A DNA stretch of 64,000 nt from Sphingomonadales bacterium (GTDB taxonomy: Bacteria; Pseudomonadota; Alphaproteobacteria; Sphingomonadales; Sphingomonadaceae), in NCBI GenBank assembly GCA_016720115.1, contig JADJXT010000001.1, positions 1,426,001 to 1,490,000 on the forward strand, in the 5' to 3' direction. Below, piece after piece: positions 24,916 to 33,187 of the stretch. Position 1 is the first letter of the stretch. Every line of letters begins with the position of its first letter. Both the position numbers and the translations under genes were made by a program. The notes under the pieces are model-generated. The model was not told where the DNA came from, made no database searches, and saw nothing but the letters and a program-made list of their open reading frames with translations.

Positions 24916-24916
24916 T

Positions 24917-25264
24917 ATGCCCCTGTTCTTTTCCCCAAACATGCTGACATTTTGGGCAGGAGCAATTTTGATGGCCGAGGCAGAACCGCATCAATCACTT
25001 CAACTCGATTTGTCAGAGTCGGCAGATGGCTCGATTGCTGTAATGCTGATCGCCAACTCAATCCGGTCGCAGAATGTATCATATGAATTGCGGACGATCG
25101 GTGCGTCGGTTTCCACACACAAAGGTTCGACACGATTGCAGGCGAACCATGAGTCGACGCTCTCGACAATCCGGTTTCGGGCGGGCTCAAACTGGTGTGT
25201 CTCGCTGAGTGTTAAGGAAGAATTGGGATCGCGCTACACGATCACTCGGGGGAATGCTTGCTGA
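24917..25264 (+). CDS. csgH: CsgH-like curli assembly/chaperone protein
   Basis: 115 residues. The start at 24917 is one base after the preceding stop. A hydrophobic N-terminal segment (MLTFWAGAILMAEA) may be a signal. The body is predicted beta-rich, with LDLSESADGSIAVMLIANS, VSYELRTIGASVSTHKGS and WCVSLSVKEELGSRYTITRG, which matches the immunoglobulin-like pattern of alphaproteobacterial CsgH, a functional relative of CsgC that blocks premature curlin polymerisation in the periplasm. The CxC pair of E. coli CsgC is missing; only one Cys is present near 95. The family call comes from pattern and position. Confidence 0.65.
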   Translation: MPLFFSPNMLTFWAGAILMAEAEPHQSLQLDLSESADGSIAVMLIANSIRSQNVSYELRTIGASVSTHKGSTRLQANHESTLSTIRFRAGSNWCVSLSVKEELGSRYTITRGNAC

Positions 25265-25410
25265 GGCGATAAGGCCGCATTTCCCGGAGACTGATTATTG
25301 AGTGGGGACAGGCTCTAGACGCAAAATTATCGCTTTTCGTTGCAGCACTGACTTGCTCGCAATGATTAGAATGGCGGAAACCGGTCTACGACTGTCATCG
25401 GCATTTACTG

Positions 25411-26733
25411 TTAACGGCCTTTTTCACCAACAAGCAGCCGTCCCAATGCTTCATAGGCAGGGATCGACGTAGGATCGATCGCGACATTGCCTGCCATCGG
25501 GTGTGAGGCAAAGCGGGCGATGACCATTTCGGCTTTTGGGTCGATATAGATCGCCTGCCCGTGGATGCCCCGCGCCGAATAGGCACCATGATCATTGTGG
25601 CTGACCCACCATTGGTTGCGGTAGGACCAGCCGGGCAGGGTGGGATAGGCTCCATTTTTGGCAAACTCCGTCTTGCCGCCGCCTTTGGTGATGTCGGCGA
25701 TTGCCGCAGCTGGAACAACCTGCTTGCCCTGCCACTTCCCGCCGTTCCGCATCATTTCGCCGAACCGCGCCATGTCACGCAATGCAGGCATCAGCCCGCC
25801 GCCGCCGAATACCATGCCCGTGCCGTCGATCTGCATCGAAGCATCCTGTTCCATTCCCAATTTTCGCCAGAAGCGGTCCTCAAGCAATGTTGCGATCCTT
25901 TCACCGCTCACCCGCTCGACGATCCAGGCCAATGCGTCGGTATTGGCGGTGCGATAGGTGAAGCGTTCGCCATGCTCGCCCTTTTTGCCGATGGTCAGAA
26001 GGAAAGCCTGCAACCCCTCCGGCCCTGCATAGTCCTTTGGACGCGGGCCAAAACCGCCGGCCAATGCGTGGCGAAAGATATCGGCATTGGGATTGGTGTA
26101 GGTTTCGTCAAAGGCGATACCCGTAGTCATGTCCATAACCTGCCGGACAGTGGCGTCGCCGAATCCGCTCTGCGCCAGTTCGGGAACGTAACGCGTTACC
26201 GGCGCATCCGGATCGAGCCTGCCTTCTGCCGCAAGACTGGCAGCCAGGGTGCCGATGAACGATTTGGTGACCGAAAATGCAATATGCTGGCTGTGCGGGG
26301 TGGTAACACCGAAATAGCGTTCATAGATTATGCTGCCCCGATGCAGGACGACGATGCCGTCCGTGTAATTGGCAGACAGCGATTGTGCCCACGTCATCGG
26401 CTGGGTGCCGCCAAGGGGCGTGAAGTGGATGGCGTCTATATCCTTGCGTTCGGCACGGGGGAGCGCGACGACCGCCATGTCGCCCCGGGTGACGCCTATG
26501 GAGCGGGTAAATTGCCGGTAATTGGAAAAGCTCCAGCGGGTTTTCGGGAAAGTGAAATGGCCCAGATCTTCCAACCGGATCATCTTGTCGGCTGCAGGTG
26601 GCGATCCCTGCATCCAGCCCATCTTTGCCGGATCGCTTGCCGCTGCATCAAGCCGTTCGGGCTCGCCTTGTGCCTGTGCCCCCGATGTTGCAACTGCGAG
26701 CGCAGCTGCGGCGATAACCGCCTTTTTGGCCAT
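25411..26733 (-). CDS. Exported beta-lactamase-family serine hydrolase
   Basis: 440 residues from ATG 26733. A signal peptide (residues 1-21, ending GAQA) is followed by a beta-lactamase/esterase fold: the nucleophile motif SVTKS, the MDMTTGIAFDETYTNP segment, the tyrosine motif FTYRTANTDALAWIVE, and GAYSARGIHGQAIYIDP near the C-terminus. The overall layout is the same as the hydrolase at 5993-7201, so the two are paralogues. The physiological substrate is unknown, and true beta-lactamase activity should not be assumed. It lies 42 bases downstream of ald on the same strand. Confidence 0.85.
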   Translation of the reverse strand: MAKKAVIAAAALAVATSGAQAQGEPERLDAAASDPAKMGWMQGSPPAADKMIRLEDLGHFTFPKTRWSFSNYRQFTRSIGVTRGDMAVVALPRAERKDIDAIHFTPLGGTQPMTWAQSLSANYTDGIVVLHRGSIIYERYFGVTTPHSQHIAFSVTKSFIGTLAASLAAEGRLDPDAPVTRYVPELAQSGFGDATVRQVMDMTTGIAFDETYTNPNADIFRHALAGGFGPRPKDYAGPEGLQAFLLTIGKKGEHGERFTYRTANTDALAWIVERVSGERIATLLEDRFWRKLGMEQDASMQIDGTGMVFGGGGLMPALRDMARFGEMMRNGGKWQGKQVVPAAAIADITKGGGKTEFAKNGAYPTLPGWSYRNQWWVSHNDHGAYSARGIHGQAIYIDPKAEMVIARFASHPMAGNVAIDPTSIPAYEALGRLLVGEKGR

Positions 26734-26775
26734 GTGCCTCTTCCTCCCATTTTCTCGGGGAGGAGGATGGCGCAA

Positions 26776-27903
26776 TCAATCGGCCAGTGCAACCTCGGGG
26801 TCGACGAACTTCATGTTCAGGCTTTCGGCGACCGCCTTGCTCGTCACCTTGCCCTTGTGCACGTTGAGGCCTGTCAGCAGCCCGCGCCCGATCTCACTAC
26901 GCGCGTGCAGCGCCTCCAGCCCCTTGTCGGCGAGCGCGAGGCCATAGGGCAGGGTAGCATTGTTGAGCGCGGCGGCGCTGGTCTGGGGAACGGCACCCGG
27001 CATATTGGCAACGCAATAATGGATGATGCCATCGACGACATAGGTCGGATCGGCATGGGTGGTCGGCTTTGAGGTTTCAAAGCAACCGCCCTGATCGATC
27101 GCGACATCGACCAGAACCGAACCGGGCTTCATATGTTTCAGCATCGCGCGAGTGACGAGCTTGGGCGCGCTGGCACCGGGGATCAGCACCGCGCCGATCA
27201 CCGCATCGGCGACGCTGATTTCGGCATCGATGGTATCGAGCGTCGAATAGCGCGTCCGCACCCGGCCATGGAACAGCTCGTCCAGTTGGCGCAGGCGGGG
27301 GATCGAGCGGTCGACAATGGTGACTTCGGCACCAAGGCCGATAGCCATGCGCGCAGCATGGGTGCCGACAACGCCGCCGCCCAACACGGTGACACGGCCC
27401 GCGGGCACGCCCGGAACGCCGCCGAGCAATATGCCCGCGCCGCCTTCCGAACGGCGCATCGCCTCTCCAGCGGCTTCGATGGCAAGTCGCCCGGCGACTT
27501 CGCTCATCGGCGCGAGCAGGGGCAGGGTGCCCTTGTCGTCGGTCACGGTTTCATAGGCGATTGCTGTGCATCCCGATTTGACCAGCCCCTTCGCCTGCTT
27601 TGGATCGGGCGCGAGGTGCAGATAGGTGAAGAGCAACTGGCCCTCGCGCAGTTGAACCCATTCGCCGGGCTGCGGCTCCTTCACCTTGACCACCATTTCG
27701 GCCTTGGCGAAGATTTCTCCGGCGGTTTTGACGATCTTCGCCCCCGCCTTCTTGTACGCCTCGTCGGTCGCCATGATGCCCGCACCGGCCCCTGATTGCA
27801 CCATAACCCCGTGGCCGCGCGCCACATATTCGCGAACGGCAGACGGCGTCAGGCCGACGCGATATTCATGGACCTTGATTTCGGTGGGAACGCCAACACG
27901 CAT
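26776..27903 (-). CDS. ald: Alanine dehydrogenase
   Basis: 375 residues, the usual size. Catalyses NAD-dependent conversion of L-alanine to pyruvate and ammonia. The N-terminus MRVGVPTEIKVHEYRVGLTP carries a substrate-binding Arg; Lys in MVVKVKEPQPGEW, His in YLHLAPD, the nucleotide fold VTVLGGGVVGTHAARMAIGLG, and DVAIDQGGCFETSKPTTH are all present. CAGGAGAAAG precedes 27903. With the neighbouring pyruvate-dependent transaminase gene, which makes alanine, it would close a cycle that regenerates pyruvate and releases nitrogen as ammonia. Confidence 0.95.
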   Translation of the reverse strand: MRVGVPTEIKVHEYRVGLTPSAVREYVARGHGVMVQSGAGAGIMATDEAYKKAGAKIVKTAGEIFAKAEMVVKVKEPQPGEWVQLREGQLLFTYLHLAPDPKQAKGLVKSGCTAIAYETVTDDKGTLPLLAPMSEVAGRLAIEAAGEAMRRSEGGAGILLGGVPGVPAGRVTVLGGGVVGTHAARMAIGLGAEVTIVDRSIPRLRQLDELFHGRVRTRYSTLDTIDAEISVADAVIGAVLIPGASAPKLVTRAMLKHMKPGSVLVDVAIDQGGCFETSKPTTHADPTYVVDGIIHYCVANMPGAVPQTSAAALNNATLPYGLALADKGLEALHARSEIGRGLLTGLNVHKGKVTSKAVAESLNMKFVDPEVALAD

Positions 27904-28090
27904 GACTTTCTCCTGCATAAAGCGGTATATGGCTGCGTTTATCACGCAGGTGGCAGATTGGATAGCCAAAGCGGGGACGCGATAGCGGCGTTTGAAAGTG
28001 CCGCATCCGCGCATCAGTTGCCCGGTGCGATATCCACCATATTGGCGCACGCCTTGCGACCATTCTCGCCGAATGCGTGTCAGCAACGGG

Positions 28091-29401
28091 TTAGGCAATG
28101 TGTTCCAGTTGGTCTGCGATCTTCCCGAACATCTCGTCAATATGGGATTTGTCGAGGATGAGCGGTGGACTGAGTGCAATTATGTCGCCCGTTGCCCGGA
28201 TGAGCAGGCCATTGTCGAAACAGGCGTGGAACAGTTCGGTGGCGCGCTTGGTCGGCGCACCCGGACGCGGTTCGAGTTCGATGCCTGCGACAAGACCGAT
28301 GGTGCGTATGTCGATAATATGCGGCTTGCCGCGAAGGTTGTGCGCGGCATCGGCCCAATAGGCGCCCAGCTCGTCCACTTTGCCGAACAGCCCTTCGTCG
28401 CGGTAGAGATCGAGCGTGGCAATGCCCGCAGCGCAAGCCAGCGGATGCCCGGAATAAGTGTAGCCGTGGAACAGTTCGATCCCGTCCACAGCGTTGTTGA
28501 CGATATCGTCGTGGATATCGCGGCTGACGGCAACCGCGCCCATCGGCACAGCAGCGTTGGTCAACCCCTTGGCCATGGTGATGATGTCAGGCGTCACGCC
28601 CCACGTCCCGCTCGCGGTGGCGCCGCCGACGCGGCCATAGGCCGTGATAACCTCGTCGAAGATCAGGATGATGCCATGCTTGGTGCAGATATCGCGCAGC
28701 CGCTGCAGGTAACCAACGGGCGGGATCAACACCCCGGTAGAACCCGCCATCGGCTCGACGATCACAGCCGCGATTGTCTCTGCGCCGTGCAGGGCGACCA
28801 GTCGTTCGAGGTCGTCCGCCAGTTCCGCGCCATGCTCAGGGAAGTCCTTTGAAAAGGCATTGCGGGCCAAGTCATGCGTATGCGGCAGATGATCGACACC
28901 GGGCAGACCCTGCCACCAGCGGCGGTTATTGACGATACCGCCGACCGAAATCCCGCCAAAGCCGGTGCCGTGATATCCGCGCTCACGTCCGATCAGCCGG
29001 GTGCGGGTGCCCTGGCCGCGCGCGCGTTGGGCGGCGAGGGCGATCTTGAGCGCAGTATCGACCGACTCGCTTCCTGAATTGGTGAAGAAGATGCGGTCGA
29101 GGCCTTCTGGCATCAATTCGGCGACACGCGAGGCAAGTTCGAAAGCCAGCGGGTGGCCGAGTTGAAAGGTCGGGCCGAAATCCATGCTCGCTGCTGCCTT
29201 GGAAATCGCCTCGACAATCGGCGTTCGGCAATGCCCGGCATTGCTGCACCACAGGCCCGAGGTGCCATCGAGGATGCGGTTTCCGGTTGTATCACAATAG
29301 TGCATGTCCTTCGCGGCGGCCAGTTGGCGCGGGTGCGCCTTATACGCCCGGTTGGCTGTGAAGGGCATCCAGAAGGCTGCCAACGGGTCATTTTCACGCA
29401 T
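28091..29401 (-). CDS. Class III aminotransferase, omega-amino acid:pyruvate type
   Basis: 436 residues from ATG 29401. A PLP fold I enzyme with the opening FWMPFTANRAYKAHPRQL typical of beta-alanine/omega-amino acid:pyruvate transaminases. Seen are the SGLWCSNAGHC segment, FFTNSGSESVDTALKIA for phosphate binding, IFDEVITAYGRVG with the cofactor Asp, the Lys in MAKGLTNAAVPMGAV, and FHGYTYSGHPLACAA. Likely substrates are beta-alanine, GABA or putrescine-derived amines, with pyruvate as acceptor. Lying upstream of ald on the same strand supports that, since the alanine formed can be recycled. Confidence 0.88.
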   Translation of the reverse strand: MRENDPLAAFWMPFTANRAYKAHPRQLAAAKDMHYCDTTGNRILDGTSGLWCSNAGHCRTPIVEAISKAAASMDFGPTFQLGHPLAFELASRVAELMPEGLDRIFFTNSGSESVDTALKIALAAQRARGQGTRTRLIGRERGYHGTGFGGISVGGIVNNRRWWQGLPGVDHLPHTHDLARNAFSKDFPEHGAELADDLERLVALHGAETIAAVIVEPMAGSTGVLIPPVGYLQRLRDICTKHGIILIFDEVITAYGRVGGATASGTWGVTPDIITMAKGLTNAAVPMGAVAVSRDIHDDIVNNAVDGIELFHGYTYSGHPLACAAGIATLDLYRDEGLFGKVDELGAYWADAAHNLRGKPHIIDIRTIGLVAGIELEPRPGAPTKRATELFHACFDNGLLIRATGDIIALSPPLILDKSHIDEMFGKIADQLEHIA

Positions 29402-29660
29402 CGATTCGGTCCTTCTTTGACAGCTGAACGTGCCAACTGACTGTGACCGATATGCCACAACTTATAAAAAGGACAATGTTGCAGACATAAAATTGCTTGA
29501 TTGCGGCACGCCTTGCTGTTTTTGTGCACCTGCACACTGACAGCATCGTTAACCATATAAAAAGTGGAAGCTGGCAGAACTCGCGGGAACGAACAGCCAT
29601 ATTGGGGCAGGGGCCTATGCGTCCGCTGCCAGCGAGTTTAAGTGAAGAAAGGTCAAAAAT

Positions 29661-30371
29661 ATGCGTAAATCGATTTTCAAGCTGGCCGCAGCCTGCGCAG
29701 TATTGGGCAGCATGTCGGCCGCAGCGCCTGCATTTGCACAGGATGAGGCGGCTGAGGAAGCCGAAGGTCCGATCACCATATCGGGCGGCATCGCTGTCGT
29801 TTCCGACTATCGTTTCCGCGGCGTTTCGTTGTCGGACAAGGATTTTGCGGTCCAGCCGACGCTCACCGTCAGCCATGAATCAGGCTTCTATGTCGGCGTT
29901 TGGGGTTCGAACCTTGCTGAAAATCCGGGAGACGATGTTGAAGTCGATCTCTATGCCGGTTTTGCAGGTGGCGATGCCGTTACCTATGATCTCGGTGTAA
30001 CCTATTACATGTACCCCGGCGTGTCGTCGTTCAACTATGCCGAAATCATCGGCAAGGTTGGCACCACGGTCGGCCCGGCCACCATTGGCGGCGTTCTCGC
30101 TTATGCGCCCAGCCAGGATGGCACGGGCAACACCGATAATGTGTATGTCGGCACCACCGCGACCATTGCCCTTCCCGAATCCCCGATCTCGATCACCGGC
30201 TCGTTCGGCTATGAAGACGGCGCATTCGGCAACGACAAGCTTGACTGGTCATTGGGCCTTACTGCGGAAGTGTCTGGTTTCACCCTCGGCGCATCCTATG
30301 TTGACACCAACCGCTTCGTCGGCGGTCTGGGCAAGGCTGGCGCAGTATTCTCGATCAGCTACGGCTTTTGA
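29661..30371 (+). CDS. TorF-family putative porin (Gcw_chp)
   Basis: 236 residues. A signal peptide (residues 1-26, ending PAFAQ) and an acidic spacer (DEAAEEAEG) precede a beta-barrel of alternating residues: TISGGIAVVSDYRFRGVSLS at the start is the family signature, and the protein ends with the aromatic VFSISYGF typical of outer membrane barrels. TorF-like proteins are proposed outer membrane channels. It lies just before the polyamine genes on the same strand but is separated from them by a 14-bp perfect hairpin, so it may be its own transcript. A role in amine uptake is possible but unproven. Confidence 0.88.
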   Translation: MRKSIFKLAAACAVLGSMSAAAPAFAQDEAAEEAEGPITISGGIAVVSDYRFRGVSLSDKDFAVQPTLTVSHESGFYVGVWGSNLAENPGDDVEVDLYAGFAGGDAVTYDLGVTYYMYPGVSSFNYAEIIGKVGTTVGPATIGGVLAYAPSQDGTGNTDNVYVGTTATIALPESPISITGSFGYEDGAFGNDKLDWSLGLTAEVSGFTLGASYVDTNRFVGGLGKAGAVFSISYGF

Positions 30372-30407
30372 TCAAACTTCAGCCGAAAGGCTGACAAGGC
30401 CAAATCG

Positions 30408-30439
30408 CATGCCGGGCTTGACTGTTCAAGCCCGGCATG
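30408..30439. terminator. Hairpin after the TorF-like gene
   Basis: The arms CATGCCGGGCTTGA (30408-30421) and its exact complement (30426-30439) leave a CTGT loop. It sits 37 bases after the porin stop and 22 bases before the first glutamine-synthetase-family gene. The following TCCTTA is only mildly T-rich, so readthrough is possible. Confidence 0.75.
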
Positions 30440-30461
30440 TCCTTATGCGAGGTGAAAAACA

Positions 30462-31808
30462 ATGTCTGTCAATCTGGCGAACTGGATCGCCGAGCATAAT
30501 ATCGACGAAGTCGAATGTATCGTTCCCGATATCAACGGGGTGCAGCGCGGCAAGGTTCTGCCCGCACAAAAATTTCTCTCGTCGGTGCGCGACAAATCGC
30601 TCCGTATCCCGGGCAGCGTGTTCATCTGCACGATCGACGGCGACTATCCGGAAGACATTGCCGACATATGGGACAAGGACCCCGACAAGACGCTGATCGC
30701 CGATCTGGATACGATCTGCATCGCGCCCGGCTTCAAATCGCCCACCGCTTTCGTGATCGCGGACGCGCATCATGGCGACGGCAGCGAGGTTGAAATCGCC
30801 CCGCGCGCCATCCTGAAAAAGGTGCTGCGCCTCTACGAGGAAAGGGGCTGGAAACCGATCATCGCGCCCGAGGTCGAATTCTATCTGGTCAGCCAGAACG
30901 TCGATCCCGATTTCCCGCTGGTGCCACCGACGGGCTCGAGCGGTCGCGCCGAAACCGCCAGCCAGCCTTACGGGTTGGAGGCGATGAACGAATATGAGGC
31001 GATCATCGATCATATCTATGACGATTGCGAGCTGATGGGGCTCGATATCGACACGATGATCCACGAAATGGGCGCGGCGCAGCTGGAGGTGAATTTCATC
31101 CACGGCGAACCGCTGGCGCTCGCGGATTCGGTGTTCCTGTTCAAACGGGTGGTGCGCAATGTCGCACGCCAGCACGGGGTTTATGCAACCTTCATGGCCA
31201 ATCCCATGGCGGGCCAGCCGGGCAGCGCGATGCACATCCACCAGTCGGTGGTCGATGCCGCCACCGGCAAGAATCTGTTCGCCAATGCCAATGGCCGCGA
31301 CAGTGCGCTGTTTCGCAGTTTTGTGGCGGGCCTGGCCAAATATATGCCGCAGGTTGCGCCGCTCTGGGCGCCCAATGTCAACAGCTTCCGGCGGATGCGG
31401 CCTGACAGCGCGGCGCCGATCAACGTGCAATGGGGCGTCGACAACCGCAGCTGCGGCTTTCGTGTGCCGGTGTCAGACAAGAATAATCGCCGTGTGGAAA
31501 ACCGTCTGCCGGGTGCGGATTCGAACCCCTATCTGGCGATCGCTGCCTCGCTGGTGTGCGGCTATGTCGGCATGACCGATCGTATGGTGCCGCCCAAACC
31601 GATCGAAGGGAGCGCCTATAACCGCGCCCGCACCCTGCCGCGCACGCTGGAAGCCGCGCTGGATCGCTTTTCTAGCTGCAAACCGGTGCGCAATATCCTC
31701 GGCGAGGATTTCTTCGAAATTTATTATGCGGTGAAGGACCATGAGCTGTTCAACTACCAGTCAGTAGTGAGCAGCTGGGAGCGCGAGCATCTGCTGCTGA
31801 GGGTGTAG
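30462..31808 (+). CDS. Glutamine synthetase family ligase, gamma-glutamylputrescine synthetase-like (copy 1)
   Basis: 448 residues, type I glutamine synthetase fold. Metal-binding and active-site segments are intact: APEVEFYLVS, EMGAAQLEVNF, GSAMHIHQSVV, NSFRRMRP and the adenylylation-less C-terminus with RVENRLPGADSNPYLAIAAS. The N-terminal DINGVQRGKVLPA is typical of PuuA-like ligases rather than true GlnA. In the Puu pathway PuuA couples glutamate to putrescine. The GS-oxidase-amidase neighbours support that. Which of the two copies uses putrescine, and which another amine, is not readable from the sequence. Confidence 0.85.
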   Translation: MSVNLANWIAEHNIDEVECIVPDINGVQRGKVLPAQKFLSSVRDKSLRIPGSVFICTIDGDYPEDIADIWDKDPDKTLIADLDTICIAPGFKSPTAFVIADAHHGDGSEVEIAPRAILKKVLRLYEERGWKPIIAPEVEFYLVSQNVDPDFPLVPPTGSSGRAETASQPYGLEAMNEYEAIIDHIYDDCELMGLDIDTMIHEMGAAQLEVNFIHGEPLALADSVFLFKRVVRNVARQHGVYATFMANPMAGQPGSAMHIHQSVVDAATGKNLFANANGRDSALFRSFVAGLAKYMPQVAPLWAPNVNSFRRMRPDSAAPINVQWGVDNRSCGFRVPVSDKNNRRVENRLPGADSNPYLAIAASLVCGYVGMTDRMVPPKPIEGSAYNRARTLPRTLEAALDRFSSCKPVRNILGEDFFEIYYAVKDHELFNYQSVVSSWEREHLLLRV

Positions 31809-31835
31809 TTGGTGATAACAGTCCGGACACCCAGT

Positions 31836-31945
31836 TTGTCATCCCCGCGAAAGCGGGGATCCATGGTCTGCCCAATCCATTCATCGGAACGCTGTTTAAG
31901 GCCGTCAAGTCTGGCCATGGATACCCGCTTTCGCGGGGATGACAA
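31836..31945. repeat. Dispersed palindromic repeat between GS copy 1 and puuB-like gene
   Basis: A 110-base element. TTGTCATCCCCGCGAAAGCG at the left end and its complement CGCTTTCGCGGGGATGACAA at the right end pair perfectly, each arm also carrying its own small hairpin CCCCGCGAAAGCGGGG. It lies inside the same-strand gene series and ends 12 bases before the puuB-like start, so it forms a long hairpin in the message. Confidence 0.85.
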
Positions 31946-31957
31946 GGGAGGGGTGGC

Positions 31958-33187
31958 ATGATGTCCGATCCCCTCAACAACAGCTACTACGCGGCAACCG
32001 CCAATGCCTGGCACGCCCAGCCCGCCTTTACAGGTGGAACCCGATATGACGTTGCCGTCATCGGCGGCGGGTTTACTGGCCTGTCCGCCGCGCTCGCCTG
32101 CGCCGAAAAGGGGCTGAAGGTCGCCCTGCTCGAAGCGCGAACGATCGGCTTCGGGGCATCGGGGCGCAATGGCGGGCAATTGATTCCCGGCCTGCGCTGG
32201 TCGATGCGCGAAATCGATGCCGAGTTCGGGCGCGAGCGGGCGCAGGCGATATTCGATCTGGCCTATGGGGCAGTCGGGCGGGTCAAGGGCCGGATTGCGC
32301 AGCACAATATCCGGTGCGACCTGAAAGCGGGACATCTGGAGGCCGCCTACAAGCCTGCGCATTTCGACGTGATGCAGCGCGATGCCGACTTTCTGGCCCG
32401 CGAATTTGGCTGGCAAAGTGAGATCGTTCCGCCAAAGGACATGGGACGCCATATCCATGGTGGTGGCTATCATGGCGGGATTTATGACGCGCAAGGCGGG
32501 CATTTTCACCCGCTAAACTATGCGCTCGGGCTGGCACAGGCGGCGAAGGATGCCGGTGTTGAAATTTTCGAGAACAGCCCGTCCCGGCCCGGCGATCTCA
32601 ATGCCGAAACTGTCATTCTCGCCACCGATACATGGACCGGCGAACTTGATGGCAAGCTTGGTCGCTACACCATCCCGATCATGAACTATAATGTGGCAAC
32701 CGCGCCGCTGGACAATGCCGACCGGCTGCTTCCGAGCGATGCCGCAGTGGCGGACAGCCGCTTCGTGCTCAACTATTTCCGGCTTTCGGCCGATAAACGG
32801 CTAATCTTTGGCGGCGGGGAGAAATATGTGCAGACGCCGCCCGCTGATATCGCCGCCTTTGTGCGCAGGCACATCGTCGAGGTATTTCCTTCATTGGCCG
32901 ACACGCGCATCGACCATGCCTGGGGCGGCGCGGTAGGCGTGACGATGAACCGGCTGCCGCACATCGGACGTAAGGGTAATGTCTTCTTCGCGCATGGCTT
33001 TTCGGGCCATGGCGCACTCATCACCACGCTCGCGGGCGAGGTGCTGGCAGAGGCAGTCACCGGCACGATGGCGCGTTTCGATGTCTTTGCAAGCCTGCCC
33101 CAGCGGCCCTTTCCCGGAGGCCGCCTGCTGGCGCGTCCGCTCGCCACTTTGGGCTTGCTCTGGTACGCGCTAAGGGACCGGCTATGA
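31958..33187 (+). CDS. puuB: FAD-dependent oxidoreductase, PuuB-like gamma-glutamylputrescine oxidase
   Basis: 409 residues. FAD-binding Rossmann motif DVAVIGGGFTGLSAALACAE at about 29-48, then the glycine-rich GFGASGRNGGQLIPGLRW typical of the DAO/PuuB family, and GGAVGVTMNRLPHIGRKGN plus FAHGFSGHGALITTLAGEVL in the C-terminal substrate/FAD part. PuuB oxidises gamma-glutamylputrescine to gamma-glutamyl-aminobutyraldehyde with H2O2. The GGGAGGGGTGG site directly upstream supports the start, with a second ATG at 31961. ATGA overlap with the next gene. Confidence 0.85.
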   Translation: MMSDPLNNSYYAATANAWHAQPAFTGGTRYDVAVIGGGFTGLSAALACAEKGLKVALLEARTIGFGASGRNGGQLIPGLRWSMREIDAEFGRERAQAIFDLAYGAVGRVKGRIAQHNIRCDLKAGHLEAAYKPAHFDVMQRDADFLAREFGWQSEIVPPKDMGRHIHGGGYHGGIYDAQGGHFHPLNYALGLAQAAKDAGVEIFENSPSRPGDLNAETVILATDTWTGELDGKLGRYTIPIMNYNVATAPLDNADRLLPSDAAVADSRFVLNYFRLSADKRLIFGGGEKYVQTPPADIAAFVRRHIVEVFPSLADTRIDHAWGGAVGVTMNRLPHIGRKGNVFFAHGFSGHGALITTLAGEVLAEAVTGTMARFDVFASLPQRPFPGGRLLARPLATLGLLWYALRDRL

